Shown piece after piece: positions 23,511 to 35,065 of a stretch of 64,000 nucleotides of DNA (position 1 is its first letter; each line of letters opens with the position of its first letter). Below the pieces are notes generated by a model. It saw only the letters and a program-made list of their open reading frames with translations, was not told the DNA's origin and ran no database searches. This stretch comes from Daldinia sp. FL1419 (Eukaryota; Ascomycota; Sordariomycetes; Xylariales; Hypoxylaceae), in the NCBI GenBank assembly GCA_025201765.1, contig MU623354.1, forward strand, positions 1 to 64,000. The letters run 5' to 3'. The position numbers and the translations under genes are program-made.

Positions 23511-23818
23511 ATTTAGTTAATAAAATGTAAATAATTTATAAAACCTTTAAAATCCAAACTTTTTTAATTTAAAAAAATATTTTAATATCCTAATAAAATA
23601 AGGAAAATTAATAAAAATTAAAAAAATTAAAAATATAAAATTATTTAAAATTTAAAAATTATAAGGTTAATATGTAAGGTTATCATACTAAATAAAATGC
23701 CATTTTTTTGTTACCTATACATTTTTATTACAACAAAAAACCTTAAGAAAATTTAAGGCATTGCTCTTTTTTTTTTACGTTTTTAATTTTATCAATTTTG
23801 CACTAATGGTGCACCATA

Positions 23819-24571
23819 GGTTCAGGTATTACATAGTGCAAGTACGTATTGTACAATATAATAGGCACCTAACCTAGCAGCCTAGGTAGTTACTAGTATG
23901 GATGTGACAGGTCTATGTAGGTTGTTAGACCTACCTACCTATGCACTGGGTACATCCTTCTTGGTACCTGCTGACTGTATTGTACTCCTTATGTATGTAC
24001 GGGTAGCCGGGACGGGTTCGGGCGTCGAAGCCAAGCCGCTTATGTAACAGTTCAACGAGGGGTGGTGGAATGATTGGCAGACCACATACGTGCAAATTGA
24101 CTAGCAGACTAGGTAATAATTGGGCTGATTGGGTACATACAGATGTATGTACCTCCAGTGTATGGAAACTTACCCCAGGTACTAGCTGACGGCCTTGACC
24201 TATCGAATAACCGCTGTCGCAGATCCTCTCATAGGCTACAGCGAGACCGTGGACAGCGCACGGAAGGCGCCTTTACTTTTATGACGTTAGGTAGCTTGAT
24301 TTGGGGAAGTACCAAATAGATATTCAACTTTTTTATCATGTATCATGGGACTTGGTCCAACTTATCCTCATCCTCATCTTCATCTTCATCCTCAACTTCG
24401 TTCCCATTAAAATCCTCGTTACGAAATCCAGGTACAAGGTACTCAAGGTATCTACAGATTTTCGGAATATTTCTATCCGGCGTTACATAGAAACGGAAGG
24501 TTTATTTACTACTCAATCTCAATCATTAAGAATAGTATCCCGAAATAAAAAGGGGGCGAGACGAAGCAGCT
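23819..24571. other. Intergenic region right of the AT-rich block
   Basis: Normal composition resumes, with a dense cluster of TACCTA/CCTAGG motifs at about 23840-23990. A hydrophobic frame (about 24301-24693) overlaps the start of the GH72-like gene in another register, but its sequence is not that of a signal peptide or known protein. No independent gene is supported. Confidence 0.5.
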
Positions 24572-26094
24572 ATGGCGCAACCAATAGCACCAGTTACAAT
24601 CCAGGGCCGATATTTTTGGAAAAGCAACGAGCGGGTATGTCGATATCACTATTAATCATGCGATCAAGAGCTAATTCTCGAATACATGGTTAGTTCATTT
24701 TGAATGGTGTCGTATACCACCATCACAATAGTCACATGCCGCTATCATGCGTGGATATGCTAGTTGACGATCGCATAGAGGAGCTTGAACGTGCTATTCC
24801 ACTATTGAAGGATCTCAATATCAACACCTTGTTCGTTAGTGAGTTCGTCCGGACACGCACTCTATTTCCGACCTACGAGGGAAGATGACAAAAAGGGGCT
24901 TACACCGATACTAGACCACATTAGCGAAACTAGAAGTCATGCTGCTTGTATGAACTTATTAGCTGAGAATGGAATACACGTTATTGTCGTAAGTCATTTT
25001 CCTCGCGTTACCCTCCACTCTATAGGAATATGCAACCTTGCTATCGCCATGCTCACACACGGTGGGCAATATAGTCCATCGAATCCATATGTCACAGCTC
25101 CGAAACCAATACGCATATGCAATCATATACACCAAACACCATGTACCGCTACTTCCAGGCCATTGATAAGTTAGCAAGCTATCCTAACTTACTAGGGTTT
25201 GTCGTCTCCAATGACCTCATCAAAGATTCGAGATCAGCGATTCTCGGACCTATTATTCGCGCCGTTGTGCGCGATATTAGACGATATATTGCCCTTCTCG
25301 CTGCTAAGAAACGGCAAAGGGTTGTCCCAGTTGGTGTGCTTGCGATGGATATCAGGTCTATAGAGCAGCAATTCGACTACTTCTGTTCGGGAGATGATAG
25401 CGAAACCATAGATTTCTTTCTTGTTAGTACCCCACACCCTTTCACTTAATACGAGCGTCAGGGCATAACGTGTTGCTGACCTGTCTCTCGCATAATCTAG
25501 TTTAATAACCTTACTTGGGGCCCTGAATCAACTATGCAGACATCCGGATACTCCAAGCTAGTTGAATCGTTCTCCCAGGTGCATGTGCCAGTGTCATTTA
25601 TGTATGGAAGGAGGCGTGCTCAACCGTGGCAGTTCAACGAGACTCGCGCGCTTTACTCAGACCCTGGAATGTTACGCGTGTTCTCGGGCGGCATCGTGTT
25701 CGATTTCTTGAACAATATAAGACACGGCCTCGTACGACGGTCAACAAGGCCGGAGGATGGCAGCGTACGATACAAGAAGCAGACGGACTTCCGAAATCTA
25801 CGCGAGAGTTTAAATCAGTCCTTTAGTCGTATACCGCCCTCGTTACTGGTTCGCACACGTGTCTGCGTGGCGGGCGCCATGTCGGGAATAAAGCCTGACC
25901 CTCCTATTTCTACTAGAAATGGGCTTATAATAGGACCGGCGCCTCCCAGTCCGGTGGATTGGACCGAAGTTGGAACGCAAATTATCGACGACAGCGACTG
26001 GGTTGATGCGGGTAAGGAGTGGTTAGACATATCTGTCGAAGATCTTGCAATTTCCATGTGGGACAGACTAAACATTGATGGAATAAATCCCTAG
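24572..26094 (+). CDS. GH72-like (beta-1,3-glucanosyltransferase fold) protein lacking catalytic glutamates
   Basis: Five exons (introns 24635-24693, 24839-24914, 24989-25074, 25423-25500) join in frame to about 407 residues that align along the GH72 (Gas/Gel) catalytic domain: NGVVYHHHNSH, DRIEELERAIPLLKDLNINT, SHAACMNLLAENGIHVIV, YPNLLGFVVSNDL, FDYFCSGDDSETIDFF, QTSGYSKLVESFS and FSGGIVFDFLNN. In active enzymes the acid/base Glu lies in GNE and the nucleophile in SEYG. Here these positions read SND (N140-D141) and FMYG (M244), so both glutamates are gone. There is no signal peptide, no GPI signal and no X8/CBM43 domain; the C-terminal 120 residues are unlike the family. I infer a non-secreted, non-catalytic relative or a decaying paralogue with an open frame. 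The fourth exon's start is the least certain junction. Confidence 0.72.
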
Positions 26095-26514
26095 GCGGCA
26101 CGTGGGCAACGACGGGAGTAATTCGACAAATTCCTACGACATGCTCAAAGCGGAGTACGGCGTTTAGTGAGCGATGGTTTGCTTCTATAAAGAAGTGTGT
26201 GTTATAGCGTCTGTAGATATTATAAAATCATATCTCTTAATTCCATAGAAGAAAAGCGAAATGGAAAAGTCTAGGTAAGTAATTGGCCTCACTAAATGTT
26301 GATTAAGTGGTAATATGGCCAATGTCTGTTTATTCGACATATACTTTCAATAGACATACTCCTAGCTAGAATCATGGTAAGCCTTGGGACGTCATAACGA
26401 TAAAACACTTTTTATTCCTGACCACAATGTAGCTCCTAAATCCATTCCCCAAGCCATAAGCAGGTATCTTCATGCTAAAACTGTAAATCATCGACCCATG
26501 TACCCAATTCTCCC
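26095..26514. other. Convergent 3' region, no gene seen
   Basis: This is the 3' flank of the GH72-like gene and of ZPR1. It has normal composition and no distinctive feature. Confidence 0.5.
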
Positions 26515-28033
26515 CTAAGCGCCCTCAGTCTGCGTGGTGTCATTTCCGTTGGCAGCATCTGCCTCGTACCCCTCCGTCTTCATATCGAGAAGTCCGAGGT
26601 CTTCTTCTTCCTCTTCCGTGCGTTTGTAATCCTCCGTCGTGATCTGGGGGTCGACCTGGTCTGGGTCGACGGCCTTTTGGACGTAGCTGCTTGCTAGAGG
26701 ATCCGTCAAGATGATGGTAAACTTCTTATCACCCTTGATGGCGGCGTCGATATCTGTAAAGAACCGTGTCCATTGCGACTTCTCGTTCTCACTTAACGAG
26801 TCGCCTCCTTCCGAGGTACCCGTCTCGAATATTTGGCTGTGCAGGTCATTTCGTACTTGCGTTAATAGACCTTCGACAGTTGTGAATCGACCACCTAGTG
26901 TTCCGGGGTTCACTTGAAGGCTAAGTTCAGGACACTCAAGCGAACAGCTCTCGCTCTTTAAGATATCTCGAGCAAGGTCCTCCGCAGTCTCGACCTTTAG
27001 CGTAATCTTCCTTCCCAACTCTGGTATTTCTCCTCCAGTCTTAACGTCGTTCGATCGATATCCACAGTCGGTGCAAACAGTTGACATCAAGACAACAGCC
27101 TTAAAGTGAGGGATATCCACCATCTTCATATTCGTTGTGCAAGGGTGCATACATCCGGGACAAGTGGCCGGAAATTCGTACACTTGGTCTGGGACAATGT
27201 CATCATCCTCGGAAGGTTGACCAGCGCCATTCGTTGGATTCGTAGGGGCGAGACCCAAGGCTTCATTCTGTTCCGGAGTGCGGATGTATTCACGTTTCTC
27301 CCATTTTCCAACGCCGTCACGCATATTAGGAGTGATCCAGGAGTTCCCGGCTGGATCGTCAACGGAAAGTCGGAATGGGAAAGCCTCACCCGCCAACATT
27401 GCTCGGCCTTTCTTGATAATCTCGTCGATCTTGGCATAAACTTCCGGTGCTTGCTCTTTTCGCGCCTCCTGTCCAAGTTCAAGGTCATCCACAACTGTCG
27501 TTAGGAGACCCTCTACGTTCGTAAGCTGCCCGCGACCTGGGGGGACTTCCAGGTCGAGCTCGATAAACTTGACGATGGAAGTATCAGACTTGATCACCGT
27601 CCTTTCGAAGTCGGCCATTTCGGTTAGTCGTAGTATGTAGCTTGAGCCTTTAGGCTGGATAGTACCCGCCGACTGGACCTCAGAATTCGAAAACCCGCAT
27701 TTATCGCAAGAAAAAGACATGAGTATGACTTCGCGAAAATAGGGGATCGAAGTGAGAAGCATGCGCGTTGTGCCCTATAGAATAATGTCAGTATAGTAAT
27801 TATTAATGGCGGAAACATTTAGCAATGATGCATACATTTTCATGGCAATTCATGCAGAGCGACTCGATTTCCTCCACGACCTTCTCATCGTCGCCATTCG
27901 TATGCGCCACGCCATTTGTCCCATTTGCTCCATTAGTAGCGGGGGCAAGATGCCCAGCCTTCTGACCGATGGACTCGAAGAAGTCGGGCGATGAAACGGT
28001 TGTTGAATGGCCTGGTTCGTCGGCTGCAGGCAT
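26515..28033 (-). CDS. zpr1: Zinc finger protein ZPR1
   Basis: ZPR1 is an essential eukaryotic protein that binds translation elongation factor eEF1A and helps it fold. One intron at 27775-27835 (GTATGC...TATAG, 61 nt) splits the first zinc finger; the spliced product is 485 residues, the usual length. Two duplicated modules are visible, each a C4 zinc finger followed by an A/B domain. Finger 1 is C60-x2-C63...C89-x2-C92 and finger 2 is C271-x2-C274...C300-x2-C303. Both are followed by the family's SAGTIQPKG/TGGEIPELG loop and then GLLTTV/GLLTQV blocks. FPFRLSVDDPAGNSWI and FTIILTDPLASSYVQ are the paired A/B signatures. The C-terminus is acidic. Nothing suggests damage. Confidence 0.96.
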
Positions 28034-28409
28034 TTTGAATCGTATAATTCTGTTCAGTTCTGGATACTATAAAAAATAATAAAAGACGGTTTGGTTGTTT
28101 ACCCGATAGCAAAACGCGTTGATTGTATTCTTTTATAATTTCTGGTTGACGCAAAATTAAATTTTGGAGGGGCATTTGTCGCGGAAGCGCGGGGTTATGA
28201 CATATCCGCACAAGCACGGGCTAAAGCTTATCAGTGGTACTATGTACCACAATCGCCTGAGAGCTAGTAACTACTCGCCCCTGTTGGAAGGGTCGAGAAT
28301 TCTCCTGTCGTAGCATCGGAACTTTGATAAGCAACGTACCTAAGGTACCTAAACCTAGGTAGATACTAAACTTTATGCTAGGCAAGCCTTTATTAGTTAG
28401 TATGCACGG
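28034..28409. other. Short intergenic region between ZPR1 and the Rpr2/Snm1-like gene
   Basis: This includes the ZPR1 promoter and the 3' flank of the neighbouring minus-strand gene, with a few TACCTA/CCTAGG motifs near 28337. No gene was seen. Confidence 0.5.
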
Positions 28410-29021
28410 TCACTTCGACATGAAGTCGCTTAAACTTAAGCCAAGACCATTTTGGGGCCTCGATGCAGAAGATTGAGCCTGCTGGAGCAGCGCTTGGAGA
28501 CCTTGTTTTCTGCCTTTCGCTCTCTTCTTACTGCTAGCACTTGATGAGAGTTTGGCCGGTTCGGGAGGCGCAGGCGCGTGCGCATCGTGGTGAGCCACGC
28601 TCAAGCTCGAAGATTTTGCTATCTTAGGTTGACGGCGCCTAGATATAGGCGTTGCGGGAGGAAGCACAACGTTGGTATATCGACCGCACATCCCACAGGT
28701 AAACCTTTTTCGATGTTCAGCCGACAATGTATTCTTTCTGGTTGAATCTGCCGAAGCGCCGCTCTTCCTTTTCTTCTTTTTTCGTATCAAATTCATGTTA
28801 GTTTCTATGCTTAACTCGCTCCCTTGTCCGGGAATCATGATATGCCCACAAGCGCCGCACGCATGTTGCCTCTGTGAATCAGACTGTTCCAAATCATTAT
28901 GAAATAGCAGCGAATTTCGTTGCGCTATAAGATACGCCGAGGTTTCTGGTGCCGTCTTCACGAGAAGGTGAGCGGCGTCGGTGAGAAAACTAAGGCTTTG
29001 CGGCAGATTCTCGCTTGCCAT
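28410..29021 (-). CDS. RNase P/MRP protein subunit, Rpr2/Rpp21/Snm1 family
   Basis: A single-exon gene of 203 residues. Proteins of this family are zinc-binding subunits of RNase P (tRNA 5' maturation) or RNase MRP (rRNA processing). Two CxxC pairs typical of the zinc ribbon are visible: C55-x2-C58 (ACGACGH) and C109-x2-C112 (TCGMCG), separated by a basic KKKKRK stretch. The N-terminal helices (LSFLTDAAHLL, ETSAYLIAQRNSLL) match the family. The C-terminus is Ser/Lys-rich and ends in a conserved-looking GLGLSLSDFMSK, which I associate with the fungal Snm1-like branch. Which of Rpr2 or Snm1 it represents cannot be decided from the sequence alone. Confidence 0.85.
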   Translation of the reverse strand: MASENLPQSLSFLTDAAHLLVKTAPETSAYLIAQRNSLLFHNDLEQSDSQRQHACGACGHIMIPGQGSELSIETNMNLIRKKKKRKSGASADSTRKNTLSAEHRKRFTCGMCGRYTNVVLPPATPISRRRQPKIAKSSSLSVAHHDAHAPAPPEPAKLSSSASSKKRAKGRKQGLQALLQQAQSSASRPQNGLGLSLSDFMSK

Positions 29022-29552
29022 CTTGGAAACAGCGGTTGAAGAATAGGGGGTTTTGTTATTCTATCTTATTAATCTCCAACCAGAAGAAACAGACAGCCAG
29101 AGGAGCTAAGAAGAGCGGGAATTTTCGGTGACCCGCTAAAAAGTCCTTACGTCAGTACGCCATCGCACCATTTAGCGCATACACTTTGAATATACATAGT
29201 AGGTACCCACCCCACATAGGATCCGTCATGAAAAGACTGAGCTTAGGAAAGGAGTTTATTCTTTTCCCTCCCGCCATAAATACCAGGTACCTACCTAATT
29301 ACTCTTATTAATTATTAAACTTCCCATAATTGTTCGGATAGTATTATATCACATAGTCACGTAACAATATAGATAACAATATAGGAAGCGGGAATCGCTA
29401 TGATTAATTATTTGTTCAGTTAATTACCAAGGTACGTACTTGTGGCAGCTATCCCCCATGATCAATCGATAGTAAAAGGACCATTCCTTTACATATAATA
29501 TACCCTTACATATTAGGTACATATCGTGTCCTAGAAATGGCATTCTCCTTAA
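29022..29552. other. Intergenic region, no gene seen
   Basis: This is the upstream region of the Rpr2/Snm1-like gene and the 3' flank of the oxidoreductase. AT-rich with scattered TACCTA motifs. Confidence 0.5.
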
Positions 29553-30890
29553 TTATACCTTCGTATCGCCAGTTGCTAACTTGCTTGTAGGCCGTAATGG
29601 CAATTTTGCAGCCATATATGCCATGTCGATCATCCTCGTGGTATTAATCGAATCGTTACCACTCACCCACTGTTGTGCTTCGCGTCCTCGGACTCGATTA
29701 ACAAACGCCTCCAGCTGGTACCGATAAGTTGTCCAGAAAGGTTCGCCTGGCTGATCGATACCAGCTTCTTTGAACGTATAGGCCTTGATTGTCTTGCTTT
29801 TAGCCCATCTCTTGACGATGTTTCCAGATTTGTCTCCGATCTTCCTGATCAAGAACTCGTCGTCGATCTGGATGGAATGGAATATCGTGGGCATGACAAA
29901 ATTTGAAAATTTAATCTTCCGTGTGCGCACCAGTTGCTGGTCCGGGGACAACTGTACCCCGGCGTCTGCGCCAGATACCACTACAGGGTGATGTTCTACA
30001 TAAATATCAGGCGAGATACGATCGAGAGGAGCTTTTAGATCACCCTCCATTTCGCCCAACCCGCCACCTGGAAACCTATACCGCGCCTTGTAGAGACGAT
30101 CACATTTTGGGTCGACTGAAGATACCTGAGTGAGGCATTCTTCGCATTCTTCTGCCACAGTGCCAAACACGCGGGTAAGGGCACTCGCCGTATACGTTCC
30201 AAGATCCATTAGTGCGCCCCCTCCTAGACCGAACTTGTATCTAATGTCGTCGTCGGCGAACTTCCATTTCGGAACCCATAATACTGCTCTTGCCTTGGAC
30301 ACATCTGCCGGTGACACGTACGACATGAACGCAGTCCAAGCTGGGTGAAAAGCATAGTGTGCGGCCTCAAGTAGAACTGGCGATTTAGGGTTGCCAAGAA
30401 TTGGATGCTTAAAGAGGACCTCAGCTTCAGTTACGTTATCCGTCGACGGTTTTTCTAGCAGAACGTGCTTCCCAGCTTCGAGGGCTCGCACAGCCCATTC
30501 GAAGTGTAATCCATTTGGTAAGGGTATATAGACGCAGTCAATCCTGGAATCATCTAGCAAGTCTTCAAGTACCAATGCATAGTAACGATTAGTCACTTAG
30601 TCTCAGTATAATCTAATAAACAACGATATATAGAACCACCTACCTTCATAACTCGGAGATGCTTCTGGAATACCATGCTTCCGAGCATATGCTTTGGCCT
30701 TCGTCGTGTCCCGAGCAGCTACGGTCTGAACCACAACATCCGGATGAGATTTCGCCGTGAGAATAAGAGCCATCGGCCCAATGTCAGCAGCGCCGATGAT
30801 TCCGAACCGGAGTGGACCGGCCGACTTGGGCACTTCGGGAGGATTTAAAACCAGCCAGTTACGGCGAGCGAGACCGAATATAGACGACAT
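29553..30890 (-). CDS. Gfo/Idh/MocA-family NAD(P)-dependent oxidoreductase (D-xylose 1-dehydrogenase/dihydrodiol dehydrogenase-like)
   Basis: Two exons with one intron at 30563-30643 (GTAGGT...AAG) give 418 residues. The N-terminal Rossmann fold has FGIIGAADIGPMAL (G30-x2-G33-x4-G38), and the family's EKP motif is in HVLLEKPSTDN (119-121). GGGALMDLGTYTAS is the conserved segment of the C-terminal alpha/beta domain that packs on the nicotinamide. The overall sequence resembles fungal NADP-dependent D-xylose dehydrogenases and dimeric dihydrodiol dehydrogenases, so a sugar or diol substrate is likely, but the exact substrate is not readable. No signal peptide, so probably cytosolic. No linked sugar-pathway genes are nearby. 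Confidence 0.88.
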
Positions 30891-31470
30891 AGCAGATAAT
30901 GATCAATCGAGTTGATCAAACTTATCTGTGTTGGTTGTTGCCGTGGATATAATCGGTAGGAACCACTACATGCATTCTAGCAGACCTAGGTTGGGTTAAA
31001 TACCCATGTAAGCCAAGAGGTAGTTACGCAGCAGCCTAAGGTAGTATAGAGCTAGGTCGAACTGTAAAAGCCGCCTTGACTGCTACCTTACCGCGGATAG
31101 CTACCCCGGTACTTGGAGACGACACCTCGGGCACACTTACAAGAGGGACACGCGTCCAAACTTCGATATTTTCACGACCTCGACCAAGTTAACGCTTACG
31201 AAACCCCAAATCGAACTTTACTAGTTATAAAAACCTAGAAACACGGCAGATCAATTACGAACGCACGAACTAATTCCGGACGGATAATGGTAGACTATCA
31301 ATTGAAGATTATCGGCTTGCGCGCTGTAACTGTATAAATGCCAAAAGGTATCCAAGCATCTAATCATGAGCATGCAAATATCCTGCCCGTAAACACTTTT
31401 CCAATCACTCCTCCACTCAACTACCAACCACGACATCAACTACCACACACTACACTACCACGGGGTGCAT
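30891..31470. other. Intergenic region between the oxidoreductase and the HsbA-type gene
   Basis: This carries the oxidoreductase promoter and the 3' flank of the HsbA-type gene. No gene or clear repeat was seen. Confidence 0.5.
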
Positions 31471-32193
31471 TTATAGGATGCTACCGAGGATACCACCGAC
31501 CAGCTTGAGAAGACCACCAACAACACCCTGGAGCTGACCAACAAGGCCGTTGATCTCATTGGCAAGAGGACCGACAATGCCACCAACAGCCTTGAGAGCA
31601 AAGCTGAGGACGGGCTTGGCAACGGGTTCGACGGTAGAGAGGACGAGCTGGAGCTCAGGCTTGACAGCCTTGAGAACATCTGCAAGTCGTGTTAGTATTA
31701 AAACGCGTGTATTCGTAAGGTATTGACATACCAGCAGGGACGGTCTTGGTAATCTGGTCAACGGTGGACTGGACACCAGTGGCGATGGACAAGACGCCGT
31801 TCAGGAGCTCGGGGACGGCCTTCAGTTCATCCTCAAGTAGCTTGGGTACATCCTCGGTAACAAGAGGCATAACATCGCCGACGATCTTGGTGACTTCGCC
31901 AGCAACATCCATGAGGGCATGCTCAAGCTGGGGAATCAGAGCAGAAGTGTTGAGGTTAATGTTGACGGTCAACAAGTTGTCTATAATCCGGTTAGATACT
32001 GGGTACACCTGCTGATTCATACCAAAAACATACTGATAGACTTGAGTTGGCCATCGACGGTCTTCTGGACGGTGCCGACGGTGGCAGTGGCAGTAGCCAG
32101 GATCTCGAGAGCACGAGCATTGTTCTGGTGAGCCGGGGCGGCGATGGCGGAGCCAAAGGAGAAGGCAGCGAGAGCGAAGTTGGAGAAACGCAT
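31471..32193 (-). CDS. Secreted hydrophobic surface-binding protein A (HsbA)/cell-wall galactomannoprotein family
   Basis: HsbA-type proteins are secreted, amphipathic helical proteins that coat hydrophobic surfaces; related proteins are antigenic cell-wall galactomannoproteins. Three exons with introns at 31981-32033 (GTATGT...TATAG) and 31680-31731 (GTATGT...GCAG) give 205 residues. An N-terminal signal peptide is obvious: MRFSNFALAAFSFGSAIAAP, with likely cleavage after Ala-Ala. The mature part is a run of amphipathic helices with few aromatic residues, such as TVQKTVDGQL, IPQLEHALMDVAGEVTKIV and LLNGVLSIATGVQSTVDQI. The C-terminal third is unusually Gly/Val/Leu-rich (GLVGQLQGVVGGLLKLVGG). 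No GPI signal is evident. The family call rests on the helical pattern and signal peptide, so it is good but not absolute. Confidence 0.8.
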
Positions 32194-34678
32194 TTTGACT
32201 GGCGATGTAGTTGATCAACGGGAAGGGTATATATTAGGCGATAAAAGCTGATAGCTTCGGATATCAAAGAGTGACTAAGTTGGAGAGTAGAGAACGACTG
32301 GGTAAGAGCACCTGAAAGCTGATCTTTGTTGGGATGAGGAAGTAAGAGAAAGGTTCGTGATGTTGCTGACAGGCGATGGTAGATATATACCCCCCGAGGC
32401 TGCCGACTCGCCCAAACCCATCGCCCCTGAGTTTTGCATTCATCTCGGCCATGTTGATTCTAACTGCCATCCACTTTGGTAGAGTCTAACGTCCCTTGTG
32501 ATGTCGTCACTAGTCAGGGACTAGAATAGCGATGAACATTTCCTTTCTTTCCATTTTGTTGGCCAGGGAGATTCAGGATCAAACCTTGGCGAACATGGTT
32601 AGCACATGGTAGGATGGATACCAGCCGGATGGATTCTACTAGGATTTGCGCCGTTTTCCACCGGTTTTCCACGAAGAAGCTTGTTGTCGAATTGCGGTCG
32701 AATTGTTTTCCATTTCCAGGAGAAGTGGATCTATCGACCGTGCGCCGTCGTAGTCCAACGGGGCGGATACTAACCTAGGGGGTTATATTACCCCCGCATG
32801 GACCAATATCGCTGGTCGACATGGTAGAAGAGACGATCACAATGTTACCTATCCGCCCCCATGCCGACGACTCCGTTGCTGGCCATCCTTATCATTTATG
32901 CCAACGGAGTGCGCGATACTGAAAACGCATCTCGTCTGTAGCCTCGTTACGAGCTAGTTACGCCAACTACATATTCAGTGCTTCAAAGCTCCCAGCGTAT
33001 TGCAATTCCCATTACTGGGAGCACTTGGGTATGTAGGTACTAGTCAATTCGACCGTGAAGCTATCGTAGTGTACACCTGCATTATCATGCAAAGCCAGCT
33101 CGAATTACTAGTCGAAATGACTATGCCCACTCCAATCCACTTCAGCTACTTAGGTTAGGCTATTTCGACCCGAATGGTGAAAAGAGCCATAGTGTCGACT
33201 ATCAAACGACCAGGACGACCTAACGAGCCGATCACAACTGGTTCCTGAAAGATAAAACGGAGACGTCGATATAGCCTGACAGCCCTGCAATGTCAGGAGC
33301 TTGACATTGGCGAGCACATGCTGATACTGAGGCGACGCGAAGACTTTGGGCATGTTATCGTCGGCGATCTTGATACTACTTGAATTCATGCTGATGCCAT
33401 TTCATTCACCTACAAGTACCTAAACATTTAACATACCCAGGTTATGTATTGTATGAGCCCAAGTAGGCAAATTACCTACTCACCGACCTCAAATTACCGC
33501 TATTGATTTGGTTTTGCCGTATTCAGGGACTTCGATGGGCACCTTACCCATATATTGACTCCGTCGTAACTATATTAGTACCATAGTAAGCTTGAAGGTA
33601 TCCAATTGTCTAATTGACAATTGTGACAAGAGTGACAAGAATCGTGCAGTTGCATATCCTTTAATTGAAAAATGTGATTGACCGGTTTGATTGATCCTGC
33701 GGAATCACAACCACTCGTGATCGTCGTCGGATTCTTATTATTATTATTTTTTTATTATTTTTTTTATTTTTTTTGTGAAGCAAACGAGATGCTCATATTA
33801 ACAAGTATTATTTCGTCTGCTCTCAGCAATGACGTAAATATTCAAAGTCTGGTTTATGACATCGGGGACTAATCATGCACGCGGCATCCCCGATGTTACT
33901 ATGTTTCAACGGAAATGGATAAGTCTCCCTTTTAACCTTAGTGAGTTTGAGCAAGGGGGTAGAACTCCTATTCTCCTATTCCTAGTGTTGACGTCGACTT
34001 GATAATAGTCTGTCAGCATTTTCTAATTACCTCTTATTAATGCTCCTCAGCTAGCAACGGGTTAAAGAATAGGTACTTACTTGTATTTCCTTTAAACCTC
34101 GGGGGGAAATTGTGCGAAATATCCGCATGGGTTCGTGATTAAAGCCAAGATGATTGCGTACGTCGACGTCGCCTAAATTCATCTCAACATCTAAACGAGC
34201 GACTGCACCGCCCCCAATAATGCTATCCGTTTCAACAGGAATAGAGACACTCCGAATTAGACGAGTACGCGGCTTGAGAATTGAACAGAATACCCATGTA
34301 GCGATACCAAAGGCCTTTTAATAGGTATTTTCTAATACCGCAGCGGTATCCCCATAAGGTTTCCGGACGCCGAAGACGGGGGCCGAGGGAGCCGGTTCCA
34401 ATATGTGCCGGATAGCGGATAGATACTAGAGGGCGTTGTCTTGAAATATCGTATGAGCCAATCGCGACATATCAGATAATCCCACCTTGGCTCGATGCTC
34501 GAGTCCGAGTTACCTATTGAGCGAGCCCCGATGAACCTTGCGATATTCCAAGTATCACCTACCTAGAGATGCGGCAAAGCCTTCACCAATAGATACTAGT
34601 TAAATACGAGGATAAATAGGTATACACGTATTCCTGAAACCCCCGGTATCTCTAGATTGGCTCATCTTTACGAGAAGT
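32194..34678. other. Long intergenic region, about 2.5 kb
   Basis: The left end is the HsbA-type promoter, with TATA-like ATATATA near 32383. A T/TA-rich microsatellite-like tract occurs at 33735-33775. TACCTA-type motifs cluster at about 33410-33480 and 34065-34080. Only short frames exist and none resembles a protein. Confidence 0.5.
33735..33775. repeat. (TTA)n/T-rich low-complexity tract
   Basis: Several TTA units pass into T-rich sequence with interspersed A. This is a simple repeat without coding meaning. Confidence 0.75.
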
Positions 34679-35065
34679 ATGAACAGCTTGGACTTTCTAT
34701 GTTTAAAAATTCATAGTCGACGCATTAATGTCGTGGCTTACGCCACAAACTATTATATATACAAATTGTCCATAATGGGTGCCTATGGCGGTATCTGTAT
34801 AGGTATGAAGCTGCGCTGCTGGTATTACAGCATCCTCGACACGCCTAAGGAGCTCGAGGGCGCTGATAGTGACGACGAAACCTATACCCTCCCCCAATCT
34901 ACTTCTAGTCCTATCACGGGGGACTTTTCCGTGGGTACGGCGCCTAGCGAGTGGACAGCCGCGGCAAGGACAGAACATGATGATGGACGCACTACGACTG
35001 GGACGAGCTGCAATGATTCTGTGATTTCGTTGAAACTTAAGCAGTCCTCCAACAGCCAAGTTTAG
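34679..35065 (+). CDS. Hypothetical small protein (uncertain)
   Basis: An ATG-initiated frame of 128 codons. I do not recognise it. The first half is rich in Tyr/Ile/Cys and looks non-coding-like. The second half is acidic and Ser/Thr-rich (ELEGADSDDETYTLP, then TTTGTSCNDSVISL), which resembles a disordered fungal tail and might be a terminal exon. No domain, signal peptide or conserved neighbour supports it. It may be a chance frame. Confidence 0.25.
   Translation: MNSLDFLCLKIHSRRINVVAYATNYYIYKLSIMGAYGGICIGMKLRCWYYSILDTPKELEGADSDDETYTLPQSTSSPITGDFSVGTAPSEWTAAARTEHDDGRTTTGTSCNDSVISLKLKQSSNSQV

Larger units (their letters stand above)
17882..23818. repeat. AT-rich, RIP-mutated repeat block without genes
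   Basis: About 5.9 kb of extreme AT content, highest at about 18480-20200, without any protein-coding frame. Both outer boundaries are sharp. The right edge (23770-23816) is an inverted copy of the outer 45 bases of the left edge, followed by TA. Less mutated islands at 20520-21110 contain repeat modules that recur elsewhere in the block in more AT-rich form. Differences among copies are overwhelmingly C to T or G to A, the signature of repeat-induced point mutation. It is probably a silent heterochromatic island built from one or more dead transposons; the original element class cannot be read from the sequence. Confidence 0.85.

Noticed and set aside
17882..23818. AT-rich block as an inserted mitochondrial fragment
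   Set aside because: No mitochondrial gene, rRNA or tRNA-like sequence is visible, and repeats with transition-only differences point to RIP.
24301..24693. Hydrophobic frame upstream of the GH72-like gene as a signal peptide exon
   Set aside because: It is in another register, has no Ala-x-Ala cleavage pattern, and no splice site joins it to the GH72 frame.
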